NCBI GenBank assembly: GCA_037042915.1
Contig: CM073201.1
Span: 2,418,001-2,482,000 of the forward strand
DNA: 64,000 nucleotides
From: Auricularia sp. M13
Lineage: Eukaryota > Basidiomycota > Agaricomycetes > Auriculariales > Auriculariaceae
Direction: 5' to 3'
Positions 1-10,815 of this stretch are shown here, in pieces. The notes beneath the pieces are model-generated. The model was not told the origin of the DNA and searched no databases. It worked only from the letters and a program-made list of their open reading frames with translations. Numbering within the stretch: the first letter of the stretch is position 1; each line of letters begins with the position of its first letter. A program made the position numbers and the translations under genes.

Positions 1-43
1 GCATGCTGTACCATCTTGATGTACATGCTGACTCTTGTTGTAG

Positions 44-2400
44 CAACATGGCGTTGACAAGATGTTCTGGCTTGAACCCGGACCGTTACAAGCCTCCACA
101 AGCAACATCGTCTACCTCTGCCGTCCGCAAATACAATGGGCAAAGCTCATTGCAGGTGTGTATCCAGCAAGTCTACTGTCTTCCCGCACTAACACGTTCA
201 GAGCATGTTAAACAGCATGCCAAAGAGTCGCAGAAGCACAACTACACCGTAATGCTCGTCCCGCGAGAATCCGCCGTCGTGCGGCGCATACTTGAAGACG
301 AAGGCGTGCTGGGCGACGTGACGATCACCGAGTACAACCTCCAATTCATCCCGCTCGAGGACGACCTCATCTCGTTAGAGTATGACCACGCGTTTAAAGA
401 GATCTGGCTGGTAAGTACAGCAACTTCGTCATGCGAAACTTTATAACGAAACGAGGCTTGCGTTAGGAAGGCGACGAGACAGCGATATACAATTCTGCGC
501 AGGCGCTGCTCACGCTGCAGAAGATATACGGCCTCTTCCCGCGCATTATCGGCAAAGGCGACCATGCCGCGGTGCGTTGGAGTTCGTTCCAACGTCTGCC
601 TTTATTAATCAACGATTGATGTAGAAACTGAAGAATCTCCTGAAACGGTTGCAAGCCCAGTCGCCTCGTCAACAGCCCGGGTCGCTCACCGTCTCTGAAA
701 AGATCGACTGCCTCTTCGTCATCGACCGCCGGGTAGACATGATTACGCCGCTGCTCACGCAGCTAACGTATCAAGGTCTCATCGACGAGTTAATGCACAT
801 TACAAGCGGTGCGTTGGGGCATAGCGTGCTGTTCCTGCGCCCCTTGAACCATAGATGCAGGTCACGTCGAGATCCCGGCATCCCTGCTCGCCGCGCCGAT
901 AAGCCAGCAAACACCCTCAGCCTCGGCGTCGACGTCGGCCGGCGGAGGGCGCGCGGCGCTACAGAAGGAGAAGAAGAAGAAACATCATCTGACTGCGGCG
1001 AACGACACGCTTTCCGCGACCTGCGCGACCTGAACTTCTCCGTCGTCGGCGCGAACCTGAGTCGGCATGCCCACAGATTGGACGCTGAGTATCAGGTTAG
1101 ACTTTATTCGCGATGTTTGCCGTAGTGTATGTGCTGACTTGGATGCGCTTGTGCAGTCCAGGCATCAGGCGAAGACGGTGCCGCAATTAAAGGAATTTGT
1201 GGGCAAGCTGGGCGGGCTGCAGACTGAGGCGCAGTCCCTCAAGCTTCGTGAGTTGTGCTGCGCCTTTCCTGCCCGGTAGTCTGTGTGCACTAATGCAGTA
1301 CGAAGATACTGGCTTGTGCGAGATTGTGGACCCGCTGACGAAGACGGAGGTGTTCAACAAATCGCTCGAGATACAGCAGAGTCAGTCTCTGGCACATCTC
1401 TGCTGTGACACATGCTCACGGAGAGTTGTCGCAGATTTGCTTGCATTGTACAACGTGAACGACCAAATCAGCGCGATTGAAGACTTGATAGCACAAGGCG
1501 TAGAGATCACGGTAGTCCTGCGCCTACTCTGTCTCGCATCCCTCGTTGCGCCGGGTATAAAACCCAAAGTCCTTGAAGGACTGAAGCGCGAAATTCTGCA
1601 GGTGTGTCGCACCGCCCAGATTCTCCCGGAGCACTCTGATGTGTGGTTTGTCATCAGACATACGGCTACCACTACCTCCCGCTCCTCCTCAACCTGACGA
1701 CGCTGCACCTCCTTTCTCCGTCGCCACTCCCGGCCGCCGCGCAGAGCTACAAGCTCCCGCTGAACGCGCTGAAGAAGAGCCTGAAGCTGCTGACGGACGA
1801 GCACGAGACGGACGGCGATATCAGCTACGTCTACTCGGGCTACGCGCCGCTCAGCGTGCGCCTCGTGCAGTGCGTCACGCAAAAGGGGGCACTCCTCATC
1901 GCAAATACTGGTGGTGCCGGGGGAGGAGGAAATGGAGGAGAGGAGGGCAAGAACGCGAAGGTTGTCCAGCCCAAGACGCGCGCACACCCGATCGTCGGTT
2001 GGAAGGGCTTCGAGGACGCCGTGGCGTCGTTCCCCGGCGAGGTGTTTGACAGTGTCCAGGCAGCCAACGGTCAGAGCGAGCATGCTGCACCCAGCGCTGT
2101 GTCTGGTACGTACTTCGTCCTGTTTTTGTGCGTCCATTGGGGTGCTGATGCGGGCGGGGTGGAATAGTGCTGCTGCCGCGCGAGGACACGACAACGACAG
2201 TGGTGTTCTTCCTCGGTGGATGTACGTACACGGAAATCGCAGCATTGCGGTGGATGGCGAAGCAGATGCGAGGTATGCTGTTCCGTTGTCAAACTGTTTA
2301 GGCGGGCCTTGCTGACTGCTGATTTAGGGAGACGGTTCCTCATCGCCACTACAGGCATAATCAAGGCTCTTCCATCATCGAGGACTTGGTTAGCGCGTAG
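44..2400 (+). CDS. VPS33: Vps33, Sec1/Munc18-family subunit of HOPS/CORVET (5' end outside window)
   Basis: SM protein of the class C Vps core, needed for SNARE-driven fusion at endosome and vacuole. The window opens inside the gene; the first visible exon starts after an acceptor at 41-43. Exons read by eye: 44-155, 202-410, 467-571, 625-808, 861-1095, 1157-1247, 1306-1380, 1435-1601, 1658-2106, 2168-2272, 2328-2400. Family blocks appear in order: FWLEPGPL and NIVYLCRP, HNYTVMLVPRESA, NLQFIPLEDDLISLEYD, DCLFVIDRRVDMITPLLTQL, FVGKLGGLQTE, EVFNKSLEIQQ, and the C-terminal VVFFLGGCTYTEIAALR with FLIATT. Two one-base breaks, near 1011 (T run) and 2365 (G run), interrupt otherwise excellent conservation. 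Adding one base at each restores the family reading and a stop at 2400. I read these as probable sequence errors in an essential-type gene. Confidence 0.93.
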
Positions 2401-2848
2401 AACACATGGTTTTGCAAGACGACTACATCGTTGTGCACGCTCCATGGTGGCGGAGACCGTCCGTCCGTTTAATGCATCAGCCTGCCTGTGGTGATCGGGG
2501 ACGGCGTCGATGCCCGAGTTGTTCGCATGTGCAGTCCCGTTTGTCCCGCCTTGCTTTGCTCATTCATTTTCCCCCGCATGTAGCAGTACTGAGTAATTAT
2601 CGCACGGATTTATGAATTTGGGTTCACAGTCTCCGGTCTGGACCCCCGTTCAGGGCAAGGTTTCGACTTTCTTTGGACAGCACCGCCGCAGTAAGGATGA
2701 ATACGTAGCGCCCTGGGATTGACATGATACCTATCACCGCGCCTCACGGACAATCATGGCCGAGGCTATAAAACTGGCGGTGTCGTCCGCCTCGTTTGGC
2801 TGTTTCCCCTTTCAAGTTTTTTCTCTTCGTTTTCGACCGCCCTTACTT

Positions 2849-4172
2849 ATGAAAGGCATTTTCACTTCTGCGGCGTTTGTCGCGCTTCTGCTTTGCGCGG
2901 ACGCCGTTCAAGTTGTTGCTGCGCGTCACGGGCGGAAGGCGCGGTCGGGCAGTCTGGCGCGCAAGCGCAGCGGCGGGCACCAGCATAAGCACAAGCGCGG
3001 GTGCCACACGAAGACCAGTGCGTTCGAACTACTTGAACGAGACTGCATTTCTGACGCATTTGTGCAGCGCCTGTCCCCACGGCCACACCTACGCCCACGG
3101 AAACGGAGCCGGAGCCGACTGCGACGCCCACGCCGACTCCAGCTCCGGGTGGAGGAGGCGCTTCATCCGGTGTTCTTGTGTCGGATTTCTTGTGCGACGG
3201 CAAGGCGAGCGGTGCTACTGGTGTGTTCACATTTGCACCCCCCGCGCGGCATCGTCGGCTGACAGGTTTCTACCTATAGCAAACATCACTGCAACATCTG
3301 GTCCTAATGGAGACGAGGACTGGCTGAACTGCGGCTTGGACGCGGGGGGATGGAACCCGCCGCCGTTGACGATCGACCAGATCGTTCGCGTCGAGCTTGA
3401 CGATGTGAGTTTTGGGACTGCTACTGGAAAAGTGCACAGTGTCTCACGGAATGAGAAGGCCCTGAAAGACCCGAATAGCCCCTACCATGCATGCGAGAAC
3501 TACCTGGACATCTTCAACAAATACGGTGACCAACTTGGCAGTGAGTGGCTAATACTGACATGCATTGCCTGGATAATCTGACGCCTGCCCTCCCCATTGT
3601 TAGTCCCCTCAATATACATTGCCGCGTTTGCGCTGCAGGAGAGTGGCTGCAACCCTGATACCACTGGGGGAGGTGGCGAGCAAGGTCGGTTATCCTGAGT
3701 GGCATGGCACAACGCACAAGTCTCACACGTAGTGTCCTCATAGGGATGATGCAGATCACCCCGGATAAGTGCGTCGACCCTCCCAACGGTAACTGCAAGG
3801 ACCCCGTGAGCTTCATCGCTGTGTATACCGCATAGTGAAGTGTCTTACCTTTCGGATAGGACTTCAATATTCGCGTTGGCGCGACCTACTTCGCAGACCA
3901 GCTGAAGGAAAAGAACGGAAATGTCTTGGAGACTGTTGGGCAATACAATGGCTGGCAGCGTGGCATGACGGTTGGCCAGGTTCTTTCGCAACCCAATCCC
4001 TGCTGGCAGCAGAACATGGACTAGTACGTCTACTCCATTCCCCTTCTTCCCCACAGCTAATATTCGTTGTAGCATGATGCAGTTCTTCAATGTCTGGCTC
4101 CAGAACATTAACGCATACGCTGGCACAAAGTATGGCAAGTACCACAACTACGACGCGTGCGGTGGCGCGTGA
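2849..4172 (+). CDS. Secreted GH23 lysozyme-like protein, copy A
   Basis: Predicted extracellular glycoside hydrolase family 23 (lytic transglycosylase/goose-lysozyme fold) protein of the basidiomycete type. The ATG at 2849 opens a clear signal peptide (hydrophobic stretch FTSAAFVALLLC). A Pro/Thr/Glu-rich linker (repeats of TPTP and EPEPT) follows, then the catalytic domain. The core has SGPNGDEDWLNCG, the catalytic-Glu motif FALQESGCNP, a GEQG segment and MMQITPDKC. The protein ends in DACGGA at TGA 4170-4172. At least seven short introns split it; the linker is joined through phase-1 introns. It is the upstream member of a tandem pair with 4516-5763 and shares the intron layout around the catalytic Glu. 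Likely substrates are bacterial peptidoglycan or chitin-type glycans; this comes from family knowledge, not from the sequence. Confidence 0.85.
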
Positions 4173-4515
4173 AGTGGCCTGAACGAGGTTGTATGCTAGC
4201 TATTTATGTGCGCCATGAATGCGCCAATTACTATTTTCGCCCTCTTAACTTCCGATGAGTTCTGGTGAATGGGATCGACCGCTGGAGGAAACGTCCGGGT
4301 GAGCACGTAGGATCGCCGACGGATCAGGGTATGGCTTCTTTGCCGACACATGATCAGCATCAAACGCGTGGGAAGGTCGTGTAACTGCCGAGCAGACCGC
4401 TGGGTTCGCTGCTTTGTGACTGTCGCTGCTCCATCTTCCAGTCAAGCTTGTCTCTGGACGCCCACCTCACGATCCCTCGCCCACCCGCTACACTCGTTTA
4501 ACCCCCGCGTCGACC

Positions 4516-5763
4516 ATGAAGGCGGCATTCCTCGCTCTCCTCGTCGCGCTCTTCGCGGCGCTCGCCCAGGCCTCGTTGCACCACGAGGCCGCCATCTCAC
4601 ACCGCCGGCACTCGTCGTCGCTCCTCGAGCGCGCGGCGGCGGCCAACAAGAGCGGCTTGCGTCGCTCTGGCCGCCGCTGCAACAAGGACGGTGCGTCCCT
4701 GAGCTACGCGCATATCATGGTTGCTCATGATCGGCCGTAGCTACGACCACCACCCCGACGTCGACCAAGGCGCCCGCCACGCCGAAGCCAACCAACGGCG
4801 GCAGCATGGCCGGGCTCGTCCGGACGAACTGGAAGTGCAACGGCAAGTCCAGCGGCGCCACGCACAACATCACCGTCTCGTCTGGCCCCAACGGCTCGCA
4901 GGACTGGCTCAACTGCGGAATCAACGGGTGCGTTCGCAGTTACGCTACGATTTTGTGGTGAATAACGCTGCCGCAGCGCTGGATGGACGCCCCCGCCGGT
5001 TAAGCTCAAGGACCTCGTCGTCGTCTCGCTCCGCGACTCGTGCGTACCATCGCCGGAGCCTGTGTTCGCCGGAACTGACATGATCTACTTCAACGCAGCC
5101 TCAAAGACAAGAACAGCCCCTTCCACGCCTGCGGCCCGTACCTCAGCATCTTTGAGAAGTGTGCGTTGGTTTCGCCGGTACTTATCATGCACGGATGCTG
5201 AGCTCAGCGCACAGACGCCAAGCGCTACGGTCTCGAGCCCATCCTGCTCGCGTCCTTTGCCATGCAGGAGTCCGGGTGCAAGCCCGAGACGCAGGGCATG
5301 GGCGGCGAGCAGGGCATGATGCAGATCACGCGCGAGAAGTGCAACGGCCGCTCCGACGCCGCCTGCCGCGAGCCCGACTACAACATCGGTACCGCCGCCA
5401 AGTTCTTCGCCGACACGCTCAAGGGCGACAACGGCAACATCATTCTCTCGGGTCCGTAGCTGCTGTCCTTTCCCCGCTGCCACACGGGTTGGGTGTCTGA
5501 CAGTTTGGGACAGTTGGCAGATACAACGGCTTCCATGAGGGCCTTACCTACGCCAAGGCGACCGCTGCGCGGTACACCAAGTGCTGCCGCTGCATGAACA
5601 ACCTCGACTACCCGATGCAGTACTTCAACGGCTGGCTCCTGGGCAAGAACCCCTACGGGCTGAAGCTTGTATGTTCATTTCCCCACAAGCCGTATGAGTC
5701 GCGCTGATATATCTCTTTCAGGGCGCCGTCAACAACCTTGCTTGGTGCCCCAAGAACAACTGA
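4516..5763 (+). CDS. Secreted GH23 lysozyme-like protein, copy B
   Basis: Second member of the tandem GH23 pair. A signal peptide (FLALLVALFAALAQA) begins at ATG 4516. A short basic pro-region, a TTTTPTSTK-type linker and the catalytic domain follow. Key blocks are SGPNGSQDWLNCG, the catalytic Glu in SFAMQESGCKP, GGEQGMMQIT and YNGFHEGLTYA. The C-terminus is Cys-rich (TKCCRCMNNLDY) and ends NNLAWCPKNN at TGA 5761-5763. Exons include 4516-4690, 4741-4927, 4977-5039 and 5099-5160; all donors are normal GT. It is more complete at the C-terminus than copy A, where the CCRC stretch is replaced by PCWQQNMDY. The 343 bp between the two genes probably holds the promoter of this copy. The pair most likely arose by local duplication, since introns at the catalytic core are shared. 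Confidence 0.87.
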
Positions 5764-6149
5764 GCACGCCCGTCACGCCCGCCAGCACGCCTTTGACACG
5801 CTGTCACGGATCCCGATACCTCGCCCTCTCTCTCCTCGCCTCCCCACCCTTCCCTCCTCACACATACGTTCCAGAGCCCGGGATTTAGGATAGGATTTAT
5901 CTTCACACACTTTATTTCGCTCGATGGCTTGCGGTTTGCATACATTGTCGTTGCGTTAGCTAGCGCAACACGCACACTTGGACTTTGGTTTCGTCATACA
6001 GTCAGTGGTGCGGCAGGAGTGTACGCGCTCGGTCATTGGACTCATCGGAGGTTGCGATCATTCTAACCAGCTCGGATGCAAGTGTGGGCATGATATTTCG
6101 AGCTCATCTGGATGGAAGTACAATGCGCGCAACAGACCACGAAACATGG
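5764..6149. other. Intergenic stretch without recognisable gene
   Basis: 3' flank of GH23 copy B and downstream flank of the minus-strand FunK1-like gene (convergent). It includes a pyrimidine-rich tract just after the stop. No conserved reading frame or repeat was seen. Confidence 0.6.
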
Positions 6150-6154
6150 ACGAC

Positions 6155-6928
6155 TCAGTGCTTCGCTGACGTCTCTTGTGTGGGCGAGGCGGGACGTGAG
6201 TCGACTTCGATAACCGAAGACTGAGCTGGTCCAGGTACTCCACTTGAACTGGCAGCCTCTTCGCCCTGGCCAGAGACATTAAACCCACCCATCATGCCCG
6301 TGAGAGCCTCAGATAACTGTTCTGCATGTGAGCACGTGCATTGCTGCGACGAATGAGTAAAGGGTGCACATACGATGGAGCCCATTCCCTCGTCTCCATC
6401 CGCGCCCTCTTGCGGTCTAAATATGGGGATGACGGGATGGTTGTGGCGTACTGCCGCCTGGTCGATGTCGATGAGCAGCGCGCAGGATGTGGCTTCGGCG
6501 TTTCCCAGAATCTGGCGGATGTTGGGCTCGCGCCTGCCTTCCGCGCGGTCGAGAGTGTCGTAACGCGACCAGGTAATGCGCAGGATGTTCCACCAGTTTA
6601 TATTGCGGTGGAGGACGCACTTGTCCGTGAGCTCCTTGTGTGCTGTGGCGAGTGTAAATAAGTGGCCGCGCAGCCGTAGCTACTGGCAAACTTAAAACAG
6701 ACCTTGAATAGAATCGTATGCGAGTTCGAGTAGCTCTCTGGCGGTGCGGGACATGGATAGGGGAACTGCGATGACCCATGGGACGCGCCCTTGGGGATAC
6801 GGCGGAACGGGCTGTCGATACAGCGGTACGGGCTGACGTTTCGCGGCGGGGCGGCCGCGGCGGGCGGGCAGGGGGGCTAGGGGGAGGCCATCGCGGCGTG
6901 CGCCAGTTGTCATTGTCGCCGGTTCCAT
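6155..6928 (-). CDS. Truncated FunK1-like protein kinase fragment, probably inactive
   Basis: Minus-strand gene with a usable ATG at 6928-6926. Exon 1 encodes a basic Pro/Arg-rich N-terminus and TARELLELAYDSIQ. After a phase-1 intron, exon 2 encodes CVLHRNINWWNIL and then CALLIDIDQAA. These match the catalytic loop (HRDxSxxN) and metal-binding DFD regions of fungal FunK1 kinases. The catalytic Asp of HRD is Asn here, so phosphotransfer is unlikely. Splicing after GMGSI either stops at 6292-6294 or, if read in the other frame, runs through EQLSEALTGMMGG to the stop at 6155. A normal FunK1 protein is several times longer (compare 58272-61545), so both the large N-terminal region and the C-lobe are missing. 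This could be a decaying copy or a short pseudokinase. It lies head to head with the REI1 relic at 7045. Confidence 0.55.
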
Positions 6929-7044
6929 TATGCAAAGTCGTGGTGCAGAAACAAAATGCGAAATGAAGACGAAACTCCGCACGCGCCATCGAAGGCGTGT
7001 CGCGGAGTTTGCGGAACTCACAACCGAAGCGGACGAGAGCGCGC

Positions 7045-8200
7045 TCATTGACCTCAAACCGCAATACTTTATGGATACTAAGTAGTATGCCTTTGCCAAA
7101 TACTGGGAAGCCATGCACTGTACGTGGCTGTCACGTTCGATCGCGTTCCACAGCGCAGAGGAGCAGCGTTCGTCGAAATTTCCACTGTGCCATTGTCGCG
7201 CTCGATTCGATGTCCGCCGTCATCGGTTAACCTTGAACTGCTTCGTTGGCAACCTTTGGTAACGCTCGAGAGATGCCTAGCCCCGACGAATTTCCTCTGC
7301 GGCTCCCCGACACCAAAGAGGGTCAGGATACTATTCGTTCGCGACTGGCTGCGTGGAGAAGGAATCGCTTCGGGCATATCGACTCCATCCAGCTCGGCAA
7401 ACGATGCACATACAATTACGACCGGCGCTTTGATAAACGTGTCTACTCTCCCTGCTATCCCTATGACCCTGATCATCCGCCCTGCCGCCCGTCGCCGGAG
7501 GCGTGCGCGCACTTCTCCTGGCCGCGACGACGTGACGTGCCAGCAATATTCCGCGAGGGTAAATGCACATTCATTCAAATCACGCTGAGTTCTTTGAGGT
7601 AAGCTTACATTCGTTTTCACTGGCTGATCTCAAATAACCGTCAAGCTCGAACTGTCTAATGATGAGCACTGTGTTGTGCTCGTCATGGAATACATCGAGA
7701 CAATTCTAAATACAAAAGGGTAACGGTCTGGCCATGGCAATTCATGCAGTGCATACCTGTGGCGTATCCCTGCTCGACTTTGCGGCCACTTTGCGTCGAT
7801 GAGTGCATTCTCCGCAATAGTTGTAACGACAATGGTCTTTGCCGCCGACTGGGACGACACTCGCTAGAAGACCTCTCAATCTCATTTTGTGCTATCTCGC
7901 ATATCCCCTTGATGCATGGTACCTTTATCGCCAGAGCCCAGTTCAACTCACATCCGACCGTCAGCAGCTCGTTCGGGCACGCGACGAGCGCAGCGAAGCA
8001 GGACTCCGAGTCAGCAAGAACGGGACTGTAGGTGATTTTGAGGAATGTCAGTGAGTGGAGCTCGACGAACGTGTGCATCGAAGACTCGTCGTGTAGGCGT
8101 ACATTATCGCTCGAACCATCACACAGATACAATATAAAGGTAAGTCGTAGTTAACTGAGCTGTGCGGCGGTGCTACGATTCGGTGGCATGCCTCAGATGA
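7045..8200 (+). pseudogene. Decayed duplicate of the REI1 5' end, split by about 0.9 kb
   Basis: About 7045-7186 resembles the 5' flank and first exon of REI1 (10770-10945). It includes the CATTGACCTC.AACCGCAA stretch before the REI1 start and the segment encoding the first zinc-finger Cys/His. The matching start codon is lost. About 8086-8150 resembles REI1 exon 2 and its donor: CATTATCGCTCG is identical, and GGTAAGTCGTAG directly follows the exon. In REI1 these two parts are separated by a 55-nt intron; here they are about 900 bp apart, so unrelated DNA lies between them (roughly 7190-8083). No later REI1 exons were found before the transporter gene. The relic is in the same orientation as REI1, about 3.7 kb upstream, with the MFS gene in between. 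The call rests on by-eye alignment. Confidence 0.65.
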
Positions 8201-8419
8201 GTCAGGCTCTGAAGCATCATGTCGACACAGGGAACTCTGAGTGAGCATATCATTCTAAGCACACGATGATCGTCCCCATACTTACCCGCCGAGTATTCCA
8301 CCTCGCATGTTCTATCTTTCAACGTCGATCCGCCAGAGCGGTCATATCGCTATGATTCTCTGTGATCCTTGAGCTTCCCCCTTTTTTGCGCTATCAGCCG
8401 CGTCTTGACCGCGTGCTAA

Positions 8420-10163
8420 TTATTGTGTGTTGGAGCCGTTGGAAGCAGCGTTGACGTTGTCGGAGCTGTGTACGCTGCGGGTCTGCACGGCGTAGCCCTT
8501 CTCCGAGTCGGACTTGCCGTCAGCGCCGGTCTTCTCTGGGTTGGCGGCGCTGTGGTGGTGCTGGTGGACCCTCTCGACGGTCTCGATGAGGCCGTAACGC
8601 AAGGCCTCCCGCTCGACCTCCTCGTCGGACAGATAGGGCAGCTCCTTGGCGGCGCGGACGTAGGACATGTTCTCCACGTAGCCCTTGGCAAAGATGATGT
8701 CGATCTCCTCGAGCGAGCGGCGCGCCGTCTCCGGGTAGAAGTACCAGATGACGGGGAGGAAGCAGGCGTTGACCACGGCGAAGAAGAGGTACGTGCCCCA
8801 GCCGATGTTGGAGATCATAATGGGCGTCACCATTACGACCAGGAAGTTGAAGAGCCAATTGGTGCACGTCGACACGGCATTGGCCTTGGCGCGCGTCTTG
8901 ATGGGGTTGACTTCAGCGGGGTAGAGCCACGGCAGCGGCAGCCAGCTGGCGCCGAAGCTGGCGATGTAGGTGAACAGGCCCACCGCGGCGCCCACGGATG
9001 CCGACTGCGTCCCCGGGATCAGGCAGGCAAACGTTATGATCATCGAGGTCATCTGCCCCAGGGTGCCATATATAAACAGCTTCCTGCGGCCGACGCGCTC
9101 GATGATGAACCACGACACGGTGGCGAAGATGGAGTACACGATCATGTTGACGCCGCCGAGGATGAGCGCCAGGTGGCGGTTTCCGGGCACAATCTGCTCG
9201 AACAGGATGGGGAAGTAGTAGATAACGGCGTTGCACCCGCCGATCTGCTGCATGAGCTGCGACGACGCGCCCAGGATCATCCTGCGGAAGTGCTGCGTCT
9301 TGCCGTTGGTGAAGAGCGTGCTGTATGGCGTTGACTTGGCGAAGCCGCCCGAGGCGCGGATCGAGTCGACGATGATGTCGCGCTCGAGCGCTGTCTCCGG
9401 GCTATCGAGCTCGTAGCCGCGCAGCGCAGCGATGACAGTCTCGGCCTCCTCGTAGCGCTCATGCGTGAGCAGCCAGCGGGGCGACTCAGGCAGGAACCAC
9501 ATCGGGACAGAGATAACGAGCGCGAAGATGATCTGGAAGGCGATGGGGAAGCGCCAGGTCAAGTCGTCCGGCCCATAACTGGCGCCGTAGTCGATCCAGT
9601 AGGCGATGCAGGTGCCGAAGGCAATAACGCCGCCCTCGATGCAGATGAGCAGACCGCGGTTCGTGGTGCGCGAGCACTCGGCCTGGTACGTGGGAATGGT
9701 CGAGGTGTTCATCCCGTTGCCTACGCCCATCACAATGCGGCCGACTATGAACTGCGCGAAGGGGGCCGAGCCGTGCATGGCGGTGATCTGGATGATGACG
9801 CCGACAATCATCACGATGCCGCCCGTAATAATGAGGCGCCGACGGCCGAGCAGGTCGCCCACTCCGAGCACGAACATGGCGCCGAAGAGACATCCAATTT
9901 CATATATAGCCGTGGTAAAGCCTTGCATAGTACTGTTGTCCTTGGTTGGCGTGAACAGGTCGTTGAAGGGGCGTGCGGTGATGATACCGCTCATGACACT
10001 GGGCAGTCAGATAGGTTAGCAAGAACTATGCGTGCAGATGGATGCGCCAACCAACTGCTTACCCTTGGTCATATCCGAACAACAGGAAACCCGTAGTTGC
10101 GATGGTGGAGACGAGCAGGGAGAGCGGCCGTCCCGACAGGCCGAGGAACGTGGGAGGCGCCAT
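8420..10163 (-). CDS. MFS sugar (hexose-type) transporter
   Basis: Plasma-membrane sugar:proton symporter family protein of about 558 residues. Exon 1 (10163-10063) encodes MAPPTFLGLSGRPLS and the first helix ending GFLLFGYDQG. A phase-2 intron follows, and exon 2 (9998-8420) carries the rest without interruption. Sugar-porter signatures occur in order: GDLLGRRR after helix 2, PESPRWLL after helix 6, QLMQQIGGCNAVIYYF in helix 7, ERVGRRKLF after helix 8, and PETARRSLEEIDIIF after helix 12. A hydrophilic His/Ser-rich tail ends the protein. It is full length with no break. The substrate cannot be read from sequence; related fungal proteins carry glucose, other hexoses, or disaccharides. It sits between the REI1 relic and the functional REI1, transcribed away from the latter. 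Confidence 0.93.
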
Positions 10164-10815
10164 ATTGTCGATTTAGCCTTACGGGGTGGATGGCGTAGAA
10201 GATGAGGCGTGCAGAACTCTTGGTAGTCTAAGCACGCAAGAAACGGCTGGAGAAGAGACGGACAGACTGGGCAACCTCAAGGAAGAGGTAGGCAAGGTTC
10301 AGACGTCGATGGGGGATCCAAAGAAGACACCTTTGCGGCGCAAGGTAGCACGAGGACGGGCCTTCTTATACATTGCAGACGAAGCCAACGTCTGGCGCCC
10401 ATTGGCATGTCGTCACTGGCAGTTCCGCATCGGCCGTCCGGGGATACATACATCCCATCAGAGTTGTCCTCGACGAACCGTGGCCATGGTCAATCACAAG
10501 CAGCGAAGCCTTTGACGAGGGAGTCCAGCCTGGTCAGGTGAGCTGGGTTCGACGCGGGTTCGACGCTGATAAGTAGTGGCGGTAGCAGAGAGATTCATAT
10601 CTGTCTGACAATTGCTGGCGAGTGCTACTGCGGTTCCGTACGGCCTAGCAGACTGCCCAGCATCTAGTCGCGTCCTGAATGCTGCATGGTGCCCATGGTG
10701 ATGAGGATAATGAGATTTGAGCGCTCAGGAAAGGAGCCGACTTGTGGTTACAGGCTGAGTCGCGTGCGGCTCCGCGCCGAGTTGGTCAGCGCGCTCCTTG
10801 ACCTCGAACCGCAAC
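10164..10815. promoter_or_regulatory. Divergent promoter region of the sugar transporter and REI1
   Basis: 652 bp between the two start codons. It has no convincing reading frame. The last ~50 bp before the REI1 ATG recur, diverged, at about 7045 in the REI1 relic, so the duplication reached into the REI1 5' flank. I see no clear operator or TATA signal. Confidence 0.5.

Noticed and set aside
5161-5215. A sixth GC donor in GH23 copy B.
   Set aside because: Re-reading the bases shows a normal GT donor (GAGAAGT|GTGCG); the first reading dropped two bases at a line break.
8423-9334. A 303-codon plus-strand frame inside the MFS transporter.
   Set aside because: It is exactly antisense to a clearly conserved transporter and has a skewed composition typical of GC-rich shadow frames.
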